This document shows positions 34,652-43,985 of a DNA stretch of 64,000 bases, piece by piece. The DNA is taken from the NCBI RefSeq assembly GCF_023806465.1, contig NZ_JAMSLS010000001.1:186001-250000 (forward strand). Reading direction: 5' to 3'. The position numbers and the translations under genes are program-made. A model generated the notes under the pieces. The model was not told the origin of the DNA and did no database searches. It saw nothing but the letters and a program-made list of their open reading frames with translations. Positions within the stretch are counted from its first letter, which is position 1; every line of letters starts with the position of its first letter. The stretch comes from Thermomicrobium sp. CFH 73360. Its GTDB lineage: Bacteria; Chloroflexota; Chloroflexia; Thermomicrobiales; Thermomicrobiaceae.

Positions 34652-36964
34652 ATGGCAGAGCCCTCCTACATTGGACGAGCTGTTCGTCGAATTGAAGACG
34701 AGCAGTTTCTCCGCGGATGGGCCAGGTTTACCCAGGACGTGTCGCTTGCCGATGCGCTCACCCTGACTATTGTTCGGAGCCCATATGCACACGCGCTTAT
34801 CGCCAGGATTGATACACAAAAGGCCGAGACTGTTCCTGGCTTTGTCACAGTAGTCACTGGGAGAGAGCTTGCGACCTGGCTGAACCCATTCCCCACGCCT
34901 CCCCAATCAGCGGGAGTACGGGCACAGCACCGCTATCCACTCGCCGTTGATCGTGTGCGCTTTGTCGGGGAGGGAGTCGTCGCTGTACTAGCAGAAAACG
35001 CCGTTGCAGCGGTTGACGCCGCCAGCGAAGTTCTTGTAGATTACCAGGAGCTTCCCGCGATAATCGACCCTGAAAAGGCCATCGCACCAGAGGCTCCACG
35101 TGTTCATCCCGATTGGCCAGATAATCTTGCCTTTCACTGGGATCACCAATACGACGATGTCGACTCTGCGTTTCGGGCAGCTGATGTCGTGATCGAGCTC
35201 ACACTTGTCAACCAGCGGGTCTATGCGGCATTTCTCGAGCCTCGTGCCGCAGCCGCAACCTATGACGAGCGGAGCGGGCAATTGACTGTCTGGGCGTCGA
35301 CCCAGACTCCACACATGCTTCGCAGTGGCATCGCGAGTGTCCTTGGCGTGCCCGAATACCAGATTCGCGTCGTCGCACCGGATGTAGGCGGCGCGTTTGG
35401 TGCGAAGGGCGGGCTTTACCCTGAATACGCTCTGGTAGCAGCTCTGGCGTGGAAGCTCCGCCGGCCGGTGAAGTGGGTAGAGACGCGTTCGGAAAGCGTT
35501 CTGGCGACCAACCACGGTCGAGACCAGCGGCAACACGTCCGTGCCGCGTTTCGCCGCGACGGTACGCTCCTCGGTCTTGATGTCGAAATTCTCAGCAATC
35601 TTGGCGCCTGGAATGCCTCACCGACGCGCCCCACGGCCATCCTCACCGGCCTGGCGATTGCTGGCCCCTACCGTGTCCCATCCTTACGTCTGCAAATCCG
35701 TTGTGTTGTGACCAACACGACGCCACAAGCAGCCTACCGCGGTGCTGGTCGCCCGGAGGCCAGCTATCTCCTTGAGCGTCTCATGGATAAGGCAGCTCGC
35801 GAACTTGGGCTTGATCCTGTAGCGATTCGGGAGCGGAACCTCCTGGGCCCGGACGATTTCCCGTATCGTTCGCCAACCGGAGTACCCTACGACAGCGGGA
35901 ACTATCCCGCCGTGCTCACCGAAGCGTTGCGACGTTTCGACTATGAGACCGCTCGTCGTGAGCAGGCGCGTCTGCGAGCCCAGGGTCGCATGATCGGAAT
36001 CGGTATCGCAAGCTTTTGTGAACTCTCTGGCCCTGGGTGGGAATCAGCCACGGTGCGAGCACATCCCGATGGTACGGTGACTGTCCTCTGTGGTATTACC
36101 CCGAGCGGACAGGGGCACACAACGATGCTCGCTCAGGTGGTTGGTGAAGTTCTCCAGCTCCCCCTCAAACGGATTCGCGTCGTGACTGGAGACACCGTAG
36201 CTGTGCAACAGGGTATCGGGACATTTGGAAGTCGGAGCACCGCACTCGGAGGCTCGGCCGCCTTCCTCGCCGCCCAGGAGGTTCTTGAGAAGGCGCGAGC
36301 CATTGCGGCCAGTGCGCTCGAGGTCGCAGCTGAGGATCTCGAATACCGCGATGGCCTGTTCGCGGTGCGCGGTGCACCGGACCGCGCGATCCCCTGGGAA
36401 CGTGTGACACGTCTGGCGTATGTCATGGAGGGTCCGCCGGGGAACCTCGAGCCAGGGCTGGAAGCGACGCGCTTCTTCAATCCCGGACGCCGAAATGTTC
36501 CTTTCGGCGTCCACATCGCCATGGTCGAGGTCGATCCTGAGACCGGGAGCATTACGATCCTGCGCTATCTCGCAGTCGACGACAGCGGCCGCATTGTCAA
36601 TCCTCTCCTCGCCGAAGGTCAAATTCACGGCAGTGTCGCCCAGGGTATTGGACAAGCACTCTATGAGGCGATCATCTATTCGGAGACTGGTCAGCCTTTG
36701 ACCCAGAACTTCCTCGATTACGTGGTGCCTCGTGCACTGCAGGTACCAGTGATCGAGGCAGCCCATGTAGAAACACCAAGCCCTATTAATCCCCTCGGCG
36801 TCAAAGGGATCGGTGAAGCCGGCACCACCGCCGCCCCACCGGCCATCGTCAACGCCGTTTTGGATGCGCTCAGCCCTCTTGGGGTCACTCACCTCGACAT
36901 GCCACTGACTCCGGAGCGAGTCTGGCGCGCAATTCGCGAAGCGCAATCTCAGGCCAGTGGCTGA
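34652..36964 (+). CDS. second form II CoxL-type molybdenum hydroxylase large subunit (orphan)
   Basis: 770 residues from the ATG preceded by GAGGG; an ATG two codons upstream is also possible. It is paralogous to the coxL at 26296. Shared features are IGRAVRRIEDEQFLRGWARF at the start, DVGGAFGAKGGLYPE, loop AYRGAGR (residues 361-367) and catalytic Glu722 in GIGEAGT. It has no adjacent small or medium subunit gene. It may therefore share CoxS and CoxM from the operon 6-9 kb upstream, or act with subunits encoded elsewhere. Substrate unknown. Confidence 0.9.
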   Translation: MAEPSYIGRAVRRIEDEQFLRGWARFTQDVSLADALTLTIVRSPYAHALIARIDTQKAETVPGFVTVVTGRELATWLNPFPTPPQSAGVRAQHRYPLAVDRVRFVGEGVVAVLAENAVAAVDAASEVLVDYQELPAIIDPEKAIAPEAPRVHPDWPDNLAFHWDHQYDDVDSAFRAADVVIELTLVNQRVYAAFLEPRAAAATYDERSGQLTVWASTQTPHMLRSGIASVLGVPEYQIRVVAPDVGGAFGAKGGLYPEYALVAALAWKLRRPVKWVETRSESVLATNHGRDQRQHVRAAFRRDGTLLGLDVEILSNLGAWNASPTRPTAILTGLAIAGPYRVPSLRLQIRCVVTNTTPQAAYRGAGRPEASYLLERLMDKAARELGLDPVAIRERNLLGPDDFPYRSPTGVPYDSGNYPAVLTEALRRFDYETARREQARLRAQGRMIGIGIASFCELSGPGWESATVRAHPDGTVTVLCGITPSGQGHTTMLAQVVGEVLQLPLKRIRVVTGDTVAVQQGIGTFGSRSTALGGSAAFLAAQEVLEKARAIAASALEVAAEDLEYRDGLFAVRGAPDRAIPWERVTRLAYVMEGPPGNLEPGLEATRFFNPGRRNVPFGVHIAMVEVDPETGSITILRYLAVDDSGRIVNPLLAEGQIHGSVAQGIGQALYEAIIYSETGQPLTQNFLDYVVPRALQVPVIEAAHVETPSPINPLGVKGIGEAGTTAAPPAIVNAVLDALSPLGVTHLDMPLTPERVWRAIREAQSQASG

Positions 36965-37018
36965 CACGCACCCAACAGCACGAGCCCGATACCACGCGTC
37001 GTGCTTCCTGACCGATGC

Positions 37019-37210
37019 TTAGGAACCGGTGGTATCCCGTACCGCCTTCGCTTCTGGCATCTGTTCCTCTTCGAGAGTTCCACGCTCTCCACGCAGTGCA
37101 GCGAGCTCGCTGCGCAGCACTTCGATCTGTCGTCGGAGCGAGAAAAGATAGATTCCCAAGATCAACCAGGTTACGAAGAAGCCTGCGAAAAGGTACCACA
37201 ACGCGTCCAT
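37019..37210 (-). CDS. ccmD: CcmD-like small membrane protein
   Basis: 63 residues. One membrane segment (about residues 5-24, LWYLFAGFFVTWLILGIYLF) is followed by a charged helix RRQIEVLRSELAALRGE. The size, topology and place right after ccmC are those of CcmD, which stabilises the CcmABC haem-handling complex. Sequence alone would not identify such a small protein; context does. It ends 54 bases from the convergent large-subunit gene. Confidence 0.75.
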   Translation of the reverse strand: MDALWYLFAGFFVTWLILGIYLFSLRRQIEVLRSELAALRGERGTLEEEQMPEAKAVRDTTGS

Positions 37211-37223
37211 CTCTCAGTCCCCT

Positions 37224-37937
37224 TCACTCCGCACCATAGAGCGCCGTACGAAGCGTCATCACCTCGTCACGCGTCGTCTCAATCCGATACTTGATCATCA
37301 GGAGAAAGATGTAGAGCAGACAAAAAGCCACTAAGGTGACCAGCATCGTGGCCAGCATCTCTGGCGGCATGTTTGGCCCTTCACTCCGCACGACAATCGG
37401 TTGCGGGTGGAGTGTTCGCCACCAGCGCACAGACATATGAATAATTGGGATATCGACGAAGCCGACAATTCCCAGGACCGCAGCATAGCGAGCTCCCCGT
37501 TCGGGATCCGAGACATAGGCGCGCAGCAAAAAGTATCCGAGATAAATGAACCACAGGATCAGCGTCGTGGTGAGACGCGCGTCCCAAGTCCACCAAGTTC
37601 CCCAGATTGGTCGACCCCAGATCGAGCCCGTGAGGAGTACCAAGGTTGTGAAGATAAATCCCAGTTCAGCGGCCGAGCGCGCAAGCCGATCCCACCGCGC
37701 GGTACCTCGCAACAGGTACAGGATGCTGCTTACAAAGATGATGAAGAATGAGGCATAGGCCAGCCAGGCCGCCGGGAGGTGGAGATAGAAGAGTCGCTGG
37801 ACCTCACCTTGGGTCGCATCACTCGGCGCGTACAAGAAGATCATGGCCACCGAAAACGCCACAAGGGCAAATGATGCTACCCAGAGAAGCGACAGCCAGT
37901 TCAGCCAACCTCGCGCCGGAAAATCTCCCTGTGCCAC
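37224..37937 (-). CDS. ccmC: cytochrome c biogenesis haem transporter subunit CcmC
   Basis: 237 residues from a GTG with GGGAGG upstream. Six hydrophobic segments. The tryptophan-rich (WWD) haem-binding motif reads WGRPIWGTWWTWDARLTTTL, flanked by conserved His in FYLHLPAAW and in IPIIHMSVRWWRTLHP. It presents haem to CcmE on the outer face of the membrane. Order B-C-D follows the usual system I operon. Confidence 0.95.
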   Translation of the reverse strand: MAQGDFPARGWLNWLSLLWVASFALVAFSVAMIFLYAPSDATQGEVQRLFYLHLPAAWLAYASFFIIFVSSILYLLRGTARWDRLARSAAELGFIFTTLVLLTGSIWGRPIWGTWWTWDARLTTTLILWFIYLGYFLLRAYVSDPERGARYAAVLGIVGFVDIPIIHMSVRWWRTLHPQPIVVRSEGPNMPPEMLATMLVTLVAFCLLYIFLLMIKYRIETTRDEVMTLRTALYGAE

Positions 37938-37965
37938 GAGTTCCTCCCTCCGCTCTTACCGGTCG

Positions 37966-38634
37966 TCACTCCTCGACCGTCACACCGAAAGTCAGCACGC
38001 CAATACCAAAGAACAGCACGGCGAATCCCGCGAGCAGGCTCTTCCACGGCCCTGCTTCATACCCAATCCCGTTCAGCTCCAGCGTTGTTGCTCGCACCCC
38101 TCCGATCACCACCGGTACACTCAGCGGGAACAGTAGCGCTGGAAGCAGCACTTCGCGTGCCCGTGCGCTCGCCGTCATCACGGCAAACAACGTTCCCAAG
38201 GTGCAGAGCCCAACTGTCCCGAGAAAAGTGACCAACAGTACTCCCGGACGGAAAACGGGCAGGGTGAAGAGTGTCGCCATGACGAGGAGCGCGACAAGTT
38301 CAACCAGCGAGACGAAGAGCAGCATACTCAGGAGTTTGGCGAGGAAAATAACAGAGCGATCCACCGGCGCCAGCAGTAAGCCCTCCCAGGCTCCTTCTTG
38401 CCGTTCCAGAGCAACAGCACGAGTCAAACCGAGCAATGTCGCGAAGACGACCGCTACCCAAAAAGCCCCTGCTCCGCTTGCTGCCCGTTGTGCTCCGGTC
38501 AGGTCGAACGCAAAATTGAACACAAGCAGCGTCAAGAGCGCCATGACAAGCATGCCGACAACGATCTCGCGTGCTCGCCATTCAGCGAGGAGATCTCGTT
38601 GGATGATTGCCAGGAGCCGGAGCCACCCACTCAT
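37966..38634 (-). CDS. ccmB: haem exporter membrane protein CcmB
   Basis: 222 residues, start overlapping the ccmA stop (ATGA). Six membrane segments with IIQRDLLAEWRAREIVVGML at the N terminus and the conserved ERQEGAWEGLLLAPVDRSVI loop. It forms the permease of the CcmAB ABC complex, which releases holo-CcmE from CcmC. A longer open frame upstream has no support, because the overlap with ccmA fixes the start. Confidence 0.93.
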   Translation of the reverse strand: MSGWLRLLAIIQRDLLAEWRAREIVVGMLVMALLTLLVFNFAFDLTGAQRAASGAGAFWVAVVFATLLGLTRAVALERQEGAWEGLLLAPVDRSVIFLAKLLSMLLFVSLVELVALLVMATLFTLPVFRPGVLLVTFLGTVGLCTLGTLFAVMTASARAREVLLPALLFPLSVPVVIGGVRATTLELNGIGYEAGPWKSLLAGFAVLFFGIGVLTFGVTVEE

Positions 38635-39383
38635 CCGAGAACCTGTCCGTAAGTCGTCGGCTGGAGACGTCGCTCGATCTCCTCGGAGCTCGATGCTGAC
38701 CAAGCGATCCTCCCCCGATCCAGAAAGATCGCTCGAGTGGCAAGTCGGGTACCGAGCTCCTGTGCATGTGTCGTCATCAGCACGGTCCCGCCTTGCGCGC
38801 AGTGCCCCGTGATCAGACCGATTAACCGCTCGCGGCTTGCCCGATCCAACCCGGTGTCCGGTTCATCGAGGAGGAGCACCGGTGGCTCATGGAGCAAGGC
38901 CCGCGCCAGAGCTACTCGTTGCTGGAGACCTCTCGAGAGTTGCCGCACACGATCCCTTAGGCGATCGTCAAGATCGAGCTCAGCAGCGACGCGGTAAATG
39001 CGCTCGCGGCGATTCAAGACCCCATAGAGCTTTGCATAGTAGTCGAGATTCTCCTCTACCGTGAGTTCCGGATCGAGCATCGTGCGATGCATGACCACGC
39101 CAAGCTGAGCACGAATGGCAGAAGCACCGGCCGCGAACGCGTAACCAAACCATGAGATTGTTCCTCTGCTTGGTCTGGTCAGTCCGGCCAGAATCCGGAG
39201 TAGGGTCGTCTTGCCGGCCCCATTTGGACCGAAAACCACAAAACATTCTCTCGGGTAGACGACAAAACTCACTCCCGCAAGTGCTGATTTCCAGCCATAC
39301 CGTTTCGTGAGGTCCTGCACGACGAGGACTGGTTCACTGGGCAGAAGCGTATCCGGGTTAGGCGGAGTGGCAGTGAGATTCAT
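38631..39383 (-). CDS. ccmA: haem exporter ATP-binding protein CcmA
   Basis: 250 residues. ABC ATPase with Walker A FGPNGAGKTTLLRILAG, the Q-loop region, signature LSRGLQQRVALARALLHEP, Walker B VLLLDEPDTGLD and switch His in LMTTHAQELG. It powers CcmB. The ATG overlaps the stop of the ccmI-like gene (ATGA), consistent with tight coupling in the operon. Confidence 0.94.
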   Translation of the reverse strand: MNLTATPPNPDTLLPSEPVLVVQDLTKRYGWKSALAGVSFVVYPRECFVVFGPNGAGKTTLLRILAGLTRPSRGTISWFGYAFAAGASAIRAQLGVVMHRTMLDPELTVEENLDYYAKLYGVLNRRERIYRVAAELDLDDRLRDRVRQLSRGLQQRVALARALLHEPPVLLLDEPDTGLDRASRERLIGLITGHCAQGGTVLMTTHAQELGTRLATRAIFLDRGRIAWSASSSEEIERRLQPTTYGQVLG

Positions 39384-39757
39384 GTCGGAACACCCGCCGT
39401 TGATGCATTTCGATCTCCTTGACGAGCCAATTCACGCAGCTGCGCGATCTCCTGCTCGATACTCAACTCGAGCTCTCGCTCGATCTCCTCGGTCGCACGG
39501 AGAACGCGCGCAGCCTCAGCCAGCAGGGCCAGACGTAACGTCTGATACTCGTCTGCTGCCACCTTCCCCGTCTCATGGTCTAATTGGAGATCTCGCAACG
39601 CTGCGAAAATTGCATCGCGTTCGGCCAGGAGATCGAGGAGACGAGGGGGGAACGGCGACGGACTTACCGAGCGTCGACTCGCCACCCAGAGTGGATACAA
39701 GACAAATGCCAGGACGCCGATCGCAAGCACGAGCAAGACAACAATTCCCGCAAGCAT
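39380..39757 (-). CDS. CcmI N-terminal-domain protein
   Basis: 125 residues. One N-terminal membrane segment (residues 1-25) and a helical periplasmic or cytoplasmic part with LAERDAIFAALRDLQLDHETGKVAADEY, the characteristic start of CcmI proteins, and a coiled-coil-like end. The TPR region found in longer CcmI is missing, as in other short versions. It would help to hold apocytochrome c near CcmFH. Start and upstream stop share one base (TAATG). Confidence 0.82.
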   Translation of the reverse strand: MLAGIVVLLVLAIGVLAFVLYPLWVASRRSVSPSPFPPRLLDLLAERDAIFAALRDLQLDHETGKVAADEYQTLRLALLAEAARVLRATEEIERELELSIEQEIAQLRELARQGDRNASTAGVPT

Positions 39758-40278
39758 TAGCGCGCGTCTCCTTCCGCGCCGAGCAGACGTTCGACCCGCT
39801 TGAGATCCTCGAGTTTCACAGGCAGTACCACATCACTCGAGGGTTCGCCACGACGTCGCAGGTACACCGCGACGAGGACGATGCCAATCACAAGTCCTGC
39901 CACCGGTCCCCACCAAAGCAGCCAGAGATGTCCCTGCCGTGGAGGCTCGCGCAAGACGCCGACCCCGTATCGCTCCACGAAGTATTGGAGGATCTCGTCA
40001 CGTGACTCGCCTGCATCAAGCTTCTGCTGAATGAGCTGCCGCATCTGGCGTGCCAGCTCCGAGTTCGAGTCGCGCACGCTCTGCCCTTGGCAAACGGGGC
40101 AGTTCAACTGATTCGCGATGTCCAAAGCTTCTGGAGACAGCGGTTCTTCCGCTCGCACGGCCGATACCCCGAGCACAGCGATTATCATCGTCACTATCGC
40201 GAGCAACAGGCATGCTCGCCAGACGAACACTGTGAAGCCTGCACTGCTCTGTCGGCTCACGAACTGATGCGCCCGCAT
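39757..40278 (-). CDS. ccmH: cytochrome c maturation thiol reductase CcmH
   Basis: 173 residues. An N-terminal signal/membrane segment (about residues 15-40) precedes LNCPVCQGQSVRDSNSELAR, with the redox-active C-x-x-C, and then IQQKLDAGESRDEILQYFVERYG. A second membrane segment follows at about 115-135 and a short tail. It reduces the haem-binding Cys pair of apocytochrome c. The ATG lies one base after the ccmF stop; a start 42 bases further up is unlikely. Confidence 0.94.
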   Translation of the reverse strand: MRAHQFVSRQSSAGFTVFVWRACLLLAIVTMIIAVLGVSAVRAEEPLSPEALDIANQLNCPVCQGQSVRDSNSELARQMRQLIQQKLDAGESRDEILQYFVERYGVGVLREPPRQGHLWLLWWGPVAGLVIGIVLVAVYLRRRGEPSSDVVLPVKLEDLKRVERLLGAEGDAR

Positions 40279-40279
40279 G

Positions 40280-42265
40280 TCAGGCCTCGCTCGTTGCTCC
40301 GGCAACGCTCTGTGGGACACGCGCCAAGGCTGGTACCGGCTGCGGCCAGAACAGCGTCACCGTCCCAAGCACGAACACGACACCACCGATCCAGATCCAA
40401 ATCACTAATGGGTTGACGTACACGCGCAGACTCGCTGTCCCGTCATCTTCCCACCGGTCCAGCACCACGTAGACATCGTCCATGCCAACAAGTGTGATAC
40501 CCATTCGGGCGGTCGGCTGATCCTCATAGTTTCGGTAGAAGAACCGGAAGCTCTCGACCGTACCTGCATACCGCTGCCCGCGGTAGATGTCTACCTGCGC
40601 AGCGACGATTTCAGCGTCTGCCGTCCGCCGATCCTCAAGTCCACGGTAAATGACCGTGTACGGGCCAATTGTTCCCTGCTCACCGGGTCGTAAAACGAAC
40701 TGCCGCTCAAGCTGAAAGGCGTTTGAGGCAATGATTCCGACCGCCATGAGAAGTATGGCAAGATGGACGAGGTACCCACCGTACCGTCGGTTATTCCGCC
40801 GGAGCAACTCCCATGCTGCCACCAACACATTTTCTCGGGCGTTGCGTCGACGAGCGACTGTACCACGCCAAAACTCTTGCAGCGTGACTCCCACGGCGAA
40901 CACCGTGACCGCATAGGCTATTGCAGCCCACGGTCGGCTCAACAGGACTAAACCAACCAGCCCGACGATGATCCCGGCTGCCGCTGGCCAACCAACGTTC
41001 CGCAGGAGAAGCCGCACATCGGTGCGCCGCCACGCAAGGAGCGGCCCAATCGCCATAAGGAGGAACAAGACCAATAACAGCGGTCCTATAACACGATTGT
41101 AAAACGGTGGTCCGACTGTAATACGGGTATCCCAGAACAGCTCGCTGAACAGCGGGAAGGTTGTTCCCCAGAAGACTGCGAACGCTATCGCTGTCAGTAG
41201 CAGATTGTTAAGGAGAAATCCGGCTTCTCGGGAGCTCACTGACTCAATCTGCCGCTCACTCTGAAGACCTGGCAAGCGATAAATCAACAGGCCAATGCCT
41301 ACCACGAGCACAAGCGCGAGAAACGCAAGGAACCAATGCCCAATTGCCGAAACAGCAAAGGCGTGAACCGACGAAAGCATCCCGCTGCGAACAATGAAGG
41401 TACCGAAGATGCATAAGGCGAACGTGGCGAGAAGGAGTGCAAGATTCCACACTTTCAACATTCCGCGGCGTTCCTGCACAATCACCGAGTGAAGAAACGC
41501 CGTCGAGGTTAACCAGGGAAGAAGGGCGAGATTCTCAACTGGATCCCAGCCCCAATAACCGCCCCACCCAAGGACGTGATAGGCCCACCACGCACCGATG
41601 AGAAGGCCAAGGCCAAGGAGCGCCCAGGCCAGAAGTGTCCAGCGGCGGATCGCTCGCAACCAGTCGCTGCCCAGCCGGCCGGTGATCAGCGCAGCCATCC
41701 CAAAGGCAAAAGGAACGGTAAAACTGGCATATCCCGAGAGGAGAAACGGCGGGTGGGCCATCATCCCCGGATCACGCAACAGCGGATTGAGTCCTGCTCC
41801 ATCGGGTGGCGTGACCGGTAGGAGCCGGAACGGACTCGACACGACGGTGAGAACAAGCAGAAGAAAAGTGAGGACCGAAAGGAGCGTGGCGTTCATGTAC
41901 GGAAGAAGCGCACGATCCGAGCGGCGGTGGAGGTAGAGAGCCAGCGCTCCTAGACCACTTGCGACGAGTGTCCAGTAGAGGAGACTTCCTTCTTGGCCAC
42001 CGTAAAAGGCCGCAATCACGTAGTGCAGCGGCATGTCCCGGCTGGAACGGCCAGCCACATACGCTAGCCGGAAATCGTGCCGGAGAAACGAGACCACCAG
42101 CGCAATGAGCGCAATCGCAACGAGGAATGCCACCGCGTATGTTGCCCGATACCCACTCAGGAGAAGCTCCGGGATTCGCCGCCGCGCTCCAAAAAGGGTA
42201 GCCACAATGCCGTAAATCGCCAAAATCAGCGCAAGGATCAGCGCGCCAGATCCAAGGTGAGCCAT
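40280..42265 (-). CDS. ccmF: cytochrome c haem lyase subunit CcmF
   Basis: 661 residues, about 14-15 membrane segments, with GAGGGAG before the ATG. The WWD domain WGGYWGWDPVENLALLPWL and GGQEGSLLYWTL at the periplasmic face are present; conserved His for the haem site lie in LHSVIVQERRG and nearby. It attaches haem from CcmE to apocytochrome c together with CcmH. Normal length. Confidence 0.96.
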   Translation of the reverse strand: MAHLGSGALILALILAIYGIVATLFGARRRIPELLLSGYRATYAVAFLVAIALIALVVSFLRHDFRLAYVAGRSSRDMPLHYVIAAFYGGQEGSLLYWTLVASGLGALALYLHRRSDRALLPYMNATLLSVLTFLLLVLTVVSSPFRLLPVTPPDGAGLNPLLRDPGMMAHPPFLLSGYASFTVPFAFGMAALITGRLGSDWLRAIRRWTLLAWALLGLGLLIGAWWAYHVLGWGGYWGWDPVENLALLPWLTSTAFLHSVIVQERRGMLKVWNLALLLATFALCIFGTFIVRSGMLSSVHAFAVSAIGHWFLAFLALVLVVGIGLLIYRLPGLQSERQIESVSSREAGFLLNNLLLTAIAFAVFWGTTFPLFSELFWDTRITVGPPFYNRVIGPLLLVLFLLMAIGPLLAWRRTDVRLLLRNVGWPAAAGIIVGLVGLVLLSRPWAAIAYAVTVFAVGVTLQEFWRGTVARRRNARENVLVAAWELLRRNNRRYGGYLVHLAILLMAVGIIASNAFQLERQFVLRPGEQGTIGPYTVIYRGLEDRRTADAEIVAAQVDIYRGQRYAGTVESFRFFYRNYEDQPTARMGITLVGMDDVYVVLDRWEDDGTASLRVYVNPLVIWIWIGGVVFVLGTVTLFWPQPVPALARVPQSVAGATSEA

Positions 42266-42280
42266 GGAGCACTCCCTCGC

Positions 42281-42760
42281 TCAGCTCGTTGCGGTCGTCG
42301 GCACAGATTCAAAACGCGAGGGGCATTGGGTAAGAACGCTATCGGCTTGAATCGGCTGACCGGTCCGGTAGAGGCCTTCGACGATCACGTGTCGTCCCTC
42401 AGCGAAGATGTCCGGCAGGACACCAGCGTAGACAACTTCGAGTTCACTTACTCCATCACTAATGCGGAAATGAATTGGTTCACCCGGTCCACCCCGGACG
42501 ATACTTCCAGCAACAACATCGCCCCCAACGCGCACGCGTCGACCATCCACACTCGTGGCTTTCGCCTGGAGTTCACTGACCGTGACGAAATAGGATGCAG
42601 CCGTTCCTTGAAGCCCGGTGTACATGAGGTAGCCGACCGCCGCTGCAATGATCACGGCGATACCGAAGAGCCGAACATCGACACGCAGCCCACGCGCTGA
42701 TGTCCGTGTCACGAGCGCACTGCTCATCTCGCCCCCGCTCGCTTCGCGCCGCTCACTCAC
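42281..42760 (-). CDS. ccmE: haem chaperone CcmE, Cys-type variant
   Basis: 159 residues from a GTG whose TGA overlap matches the upstream stop; ATG 42727 gives a shorter form. One N-terminal membrane segment (LFGIAVIIAAAVGYLMYTGL) is followed by a small OB fold: TVDGRRVRVGGDVVAGSIV and PIHFRISDG. The classical CcmE has a haem-binding His in an H-x-x-x-Y motif. Here the corresponding place reads CPSRF (Cys146, with Phe in place of Tyr), so it belongs to the Cys-type (C-x-x-x-Y-like) CcmE known from archaea and some bacteria. Confidence 0.85.
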   Translation of the reverse strand: MSERREASGGEMSSALVTRTSARGLRVDVRLFGIAVIIAAAVGYLMYTGLQGTAASYFVTVSELQAKATSVDGRRVRVGGDVVAGSIVRGGPGEPIHFRISDGVSELEVVYAGVLPDIFAEGRHVIVEGLYRTGQPIQADSVLTQCPSRFESVPTTATS

Positions 42761-43239
42761 CGCCAACCCGCCGTGGGGTCGGGCGGATAGATCACCGATA
42801 AGAGTACACCGAGCAGGTAGGCCAGCGCCCCAAGAACTAACACCAGACGGTCGGGTATGCGCCATAAACTCCGTACTGGACGCATGGACGCTTGCACGGG
42901 GCGCGGGAGAAGCCCTCCACTTGCCCCCAGCGCTACGACCCCCGCCACCACCTTGATAACGAGTAGCCCGACATAGGTTGCCGTCCCCTTACCATCGGCG
43001 ACCCGGTCAAACATGAGGGCCACACCGCTGCCAAGCAGGATTGCACTCGATGCGATCCACCAACGGCGGAATCGTTCTTGGGCGATTCGCAACGTCTCGC
43101 TCGCTGCGGCACTCACGCGCCGTTGGGGCAGGAGCGCGATAACGAGATAGGTACCGCTCCCTAACCAGATAGCTGCAGCCAGGGCATGGGCTACCCGCAG
43201 GACAATACGTGCGAGCGCTGCGACGTCCGTACCTTCCAT
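42757..43239 (-). CDS. CopD-like four-helix membrane protein
   Basis: 160 residues with four predicted membrane segments. VLRVAHALAAAIWLGSGTYLV at the N terminus has the His typical of CopD/DUF2269 relatives. It lies between tlpA and ccmE; it overlaps tlpA by 49 bases and ccmE by 4. It may handle copper or haem for cytochrome assembly, but no defining metal motif is present. Function inferred from context only. Confidence 0.7.
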   Translation of the reverse strand: MEGTDVAALARIVLRVAHALAAAIWLGSGTYLVIALLPQRRVSAAASETLRIAQERFRRWWIASSAILLGSGVALMFDRVADGKGTATYVGLLVIKVVAGVVALGASGGLLPRPVQASMRPVRSLWRIPDRLVLVLGALAYLLGVLLSVIYPPDPTAGWR

Positions 43240-43868
43240 CCGCCTTCCGCCGGTTCTAACTGCGTTGCCGGAGCGACCCCAAGCTCGTTCAGGAGTCCAA
43301 CCAGCTGTTCCACAGACTTGACCGGCCCGGTGTACTTGCCAAGGAGTCGTCCGTCCGGGCTGACGAAGAATGTCTCCGGGACACCCGAAACGCCATAGTC
43401 GATTGTCACCCGACCTTCGGTATCGTACGCGTTCGGATATGGCACTCCGAATTCGTCAAGAAAGGCACGCCCGTCGTTCCAGTTCTTCTCCCAGATATCG
43501 ATCCCGATAATGACGACCCCAGTCTCCTCGTATCGTCGGGCAAACTCACGGAAAACCGGCGCCTCCTCACGACACGGAGGACACCAGGAGGCCCAAAAGT
43601 TCAAAATGACGATCTTTCCGCGGTGATCGGCGAGTCGGATTGCGGGACCACCCCGGAGATCTGGAAGGACAAAATCCGTCGCTGTCCGATCAGTGAAACG
43701 CATCAAACTGCCAGCCGTATTGATTCGACCGCCCACACCGAGTTCGCTGGCACTCTGCGATCGTTGCAGCGCATAGGCGACGAAACCGATAAAAATGAGG
43801 ACGATTATCCCAACGATCAGTGCGGGGAGGCGGACACGCAAGGTCGACGTGGATTCTCTCGTTGCCAT
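43191..43868 (-). CDS. TlpA/CcmG-type membrane-anchored thioredoxin
   Basis: 225 residues. One N-terminal anchor (about residues 14-33) and an extracytoplasmic thioredoxin fold. The active site is VILNFWASWCPPCREEAPVF, and the cis-Pro is in YGVSGVPETFFVSPDG. The GVSGVPETF sequence is typical of CcmG/ResA. It keeps apocytochrome c thiols reduced for CcmFH. The first gene of the ccm series, 117 bases after murA. Confidence 0.92.
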   Translation of the reverse strand: MATRESTSTLRVRLPALIVGIIVLIFIGFVAYALQRSQSASELGVGGRINTAGSLMRFTDRTATDFVLPDLRGGPAIRLADHRGKIVILNFWASWCPPCREEAPVFREFARRYEETGVVIIGIDIWEKNWNDGRAFLDEFGVPYPNAYDTEGRVTIDYGVSGVPETFFVSPDGRLLGKYTGPVKSVEQLVGLLNELGVAPATQLEPAEGGWKVRTSQRSHVLSCG

Positions 43869-43985
43869 CAGGGTATCGTCCCTTGTGCGAAGCCGGGAAA
43901 TTCTGCCTTCTCGTCGCTCCTCGCTCCGCGCGTCACCCGTACCCAGAAACAGAGTTCGCTGCGCAAGTACATCTGACTTGGCCCG

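Noticed and set aside
26296-36964. Bona fide (form I) CO dehydrogenase
   Set aside because: Neither large subunit has the AYXCSFR loop; both have AYRGAGR, so CO as substrate is not supported by the sequence.
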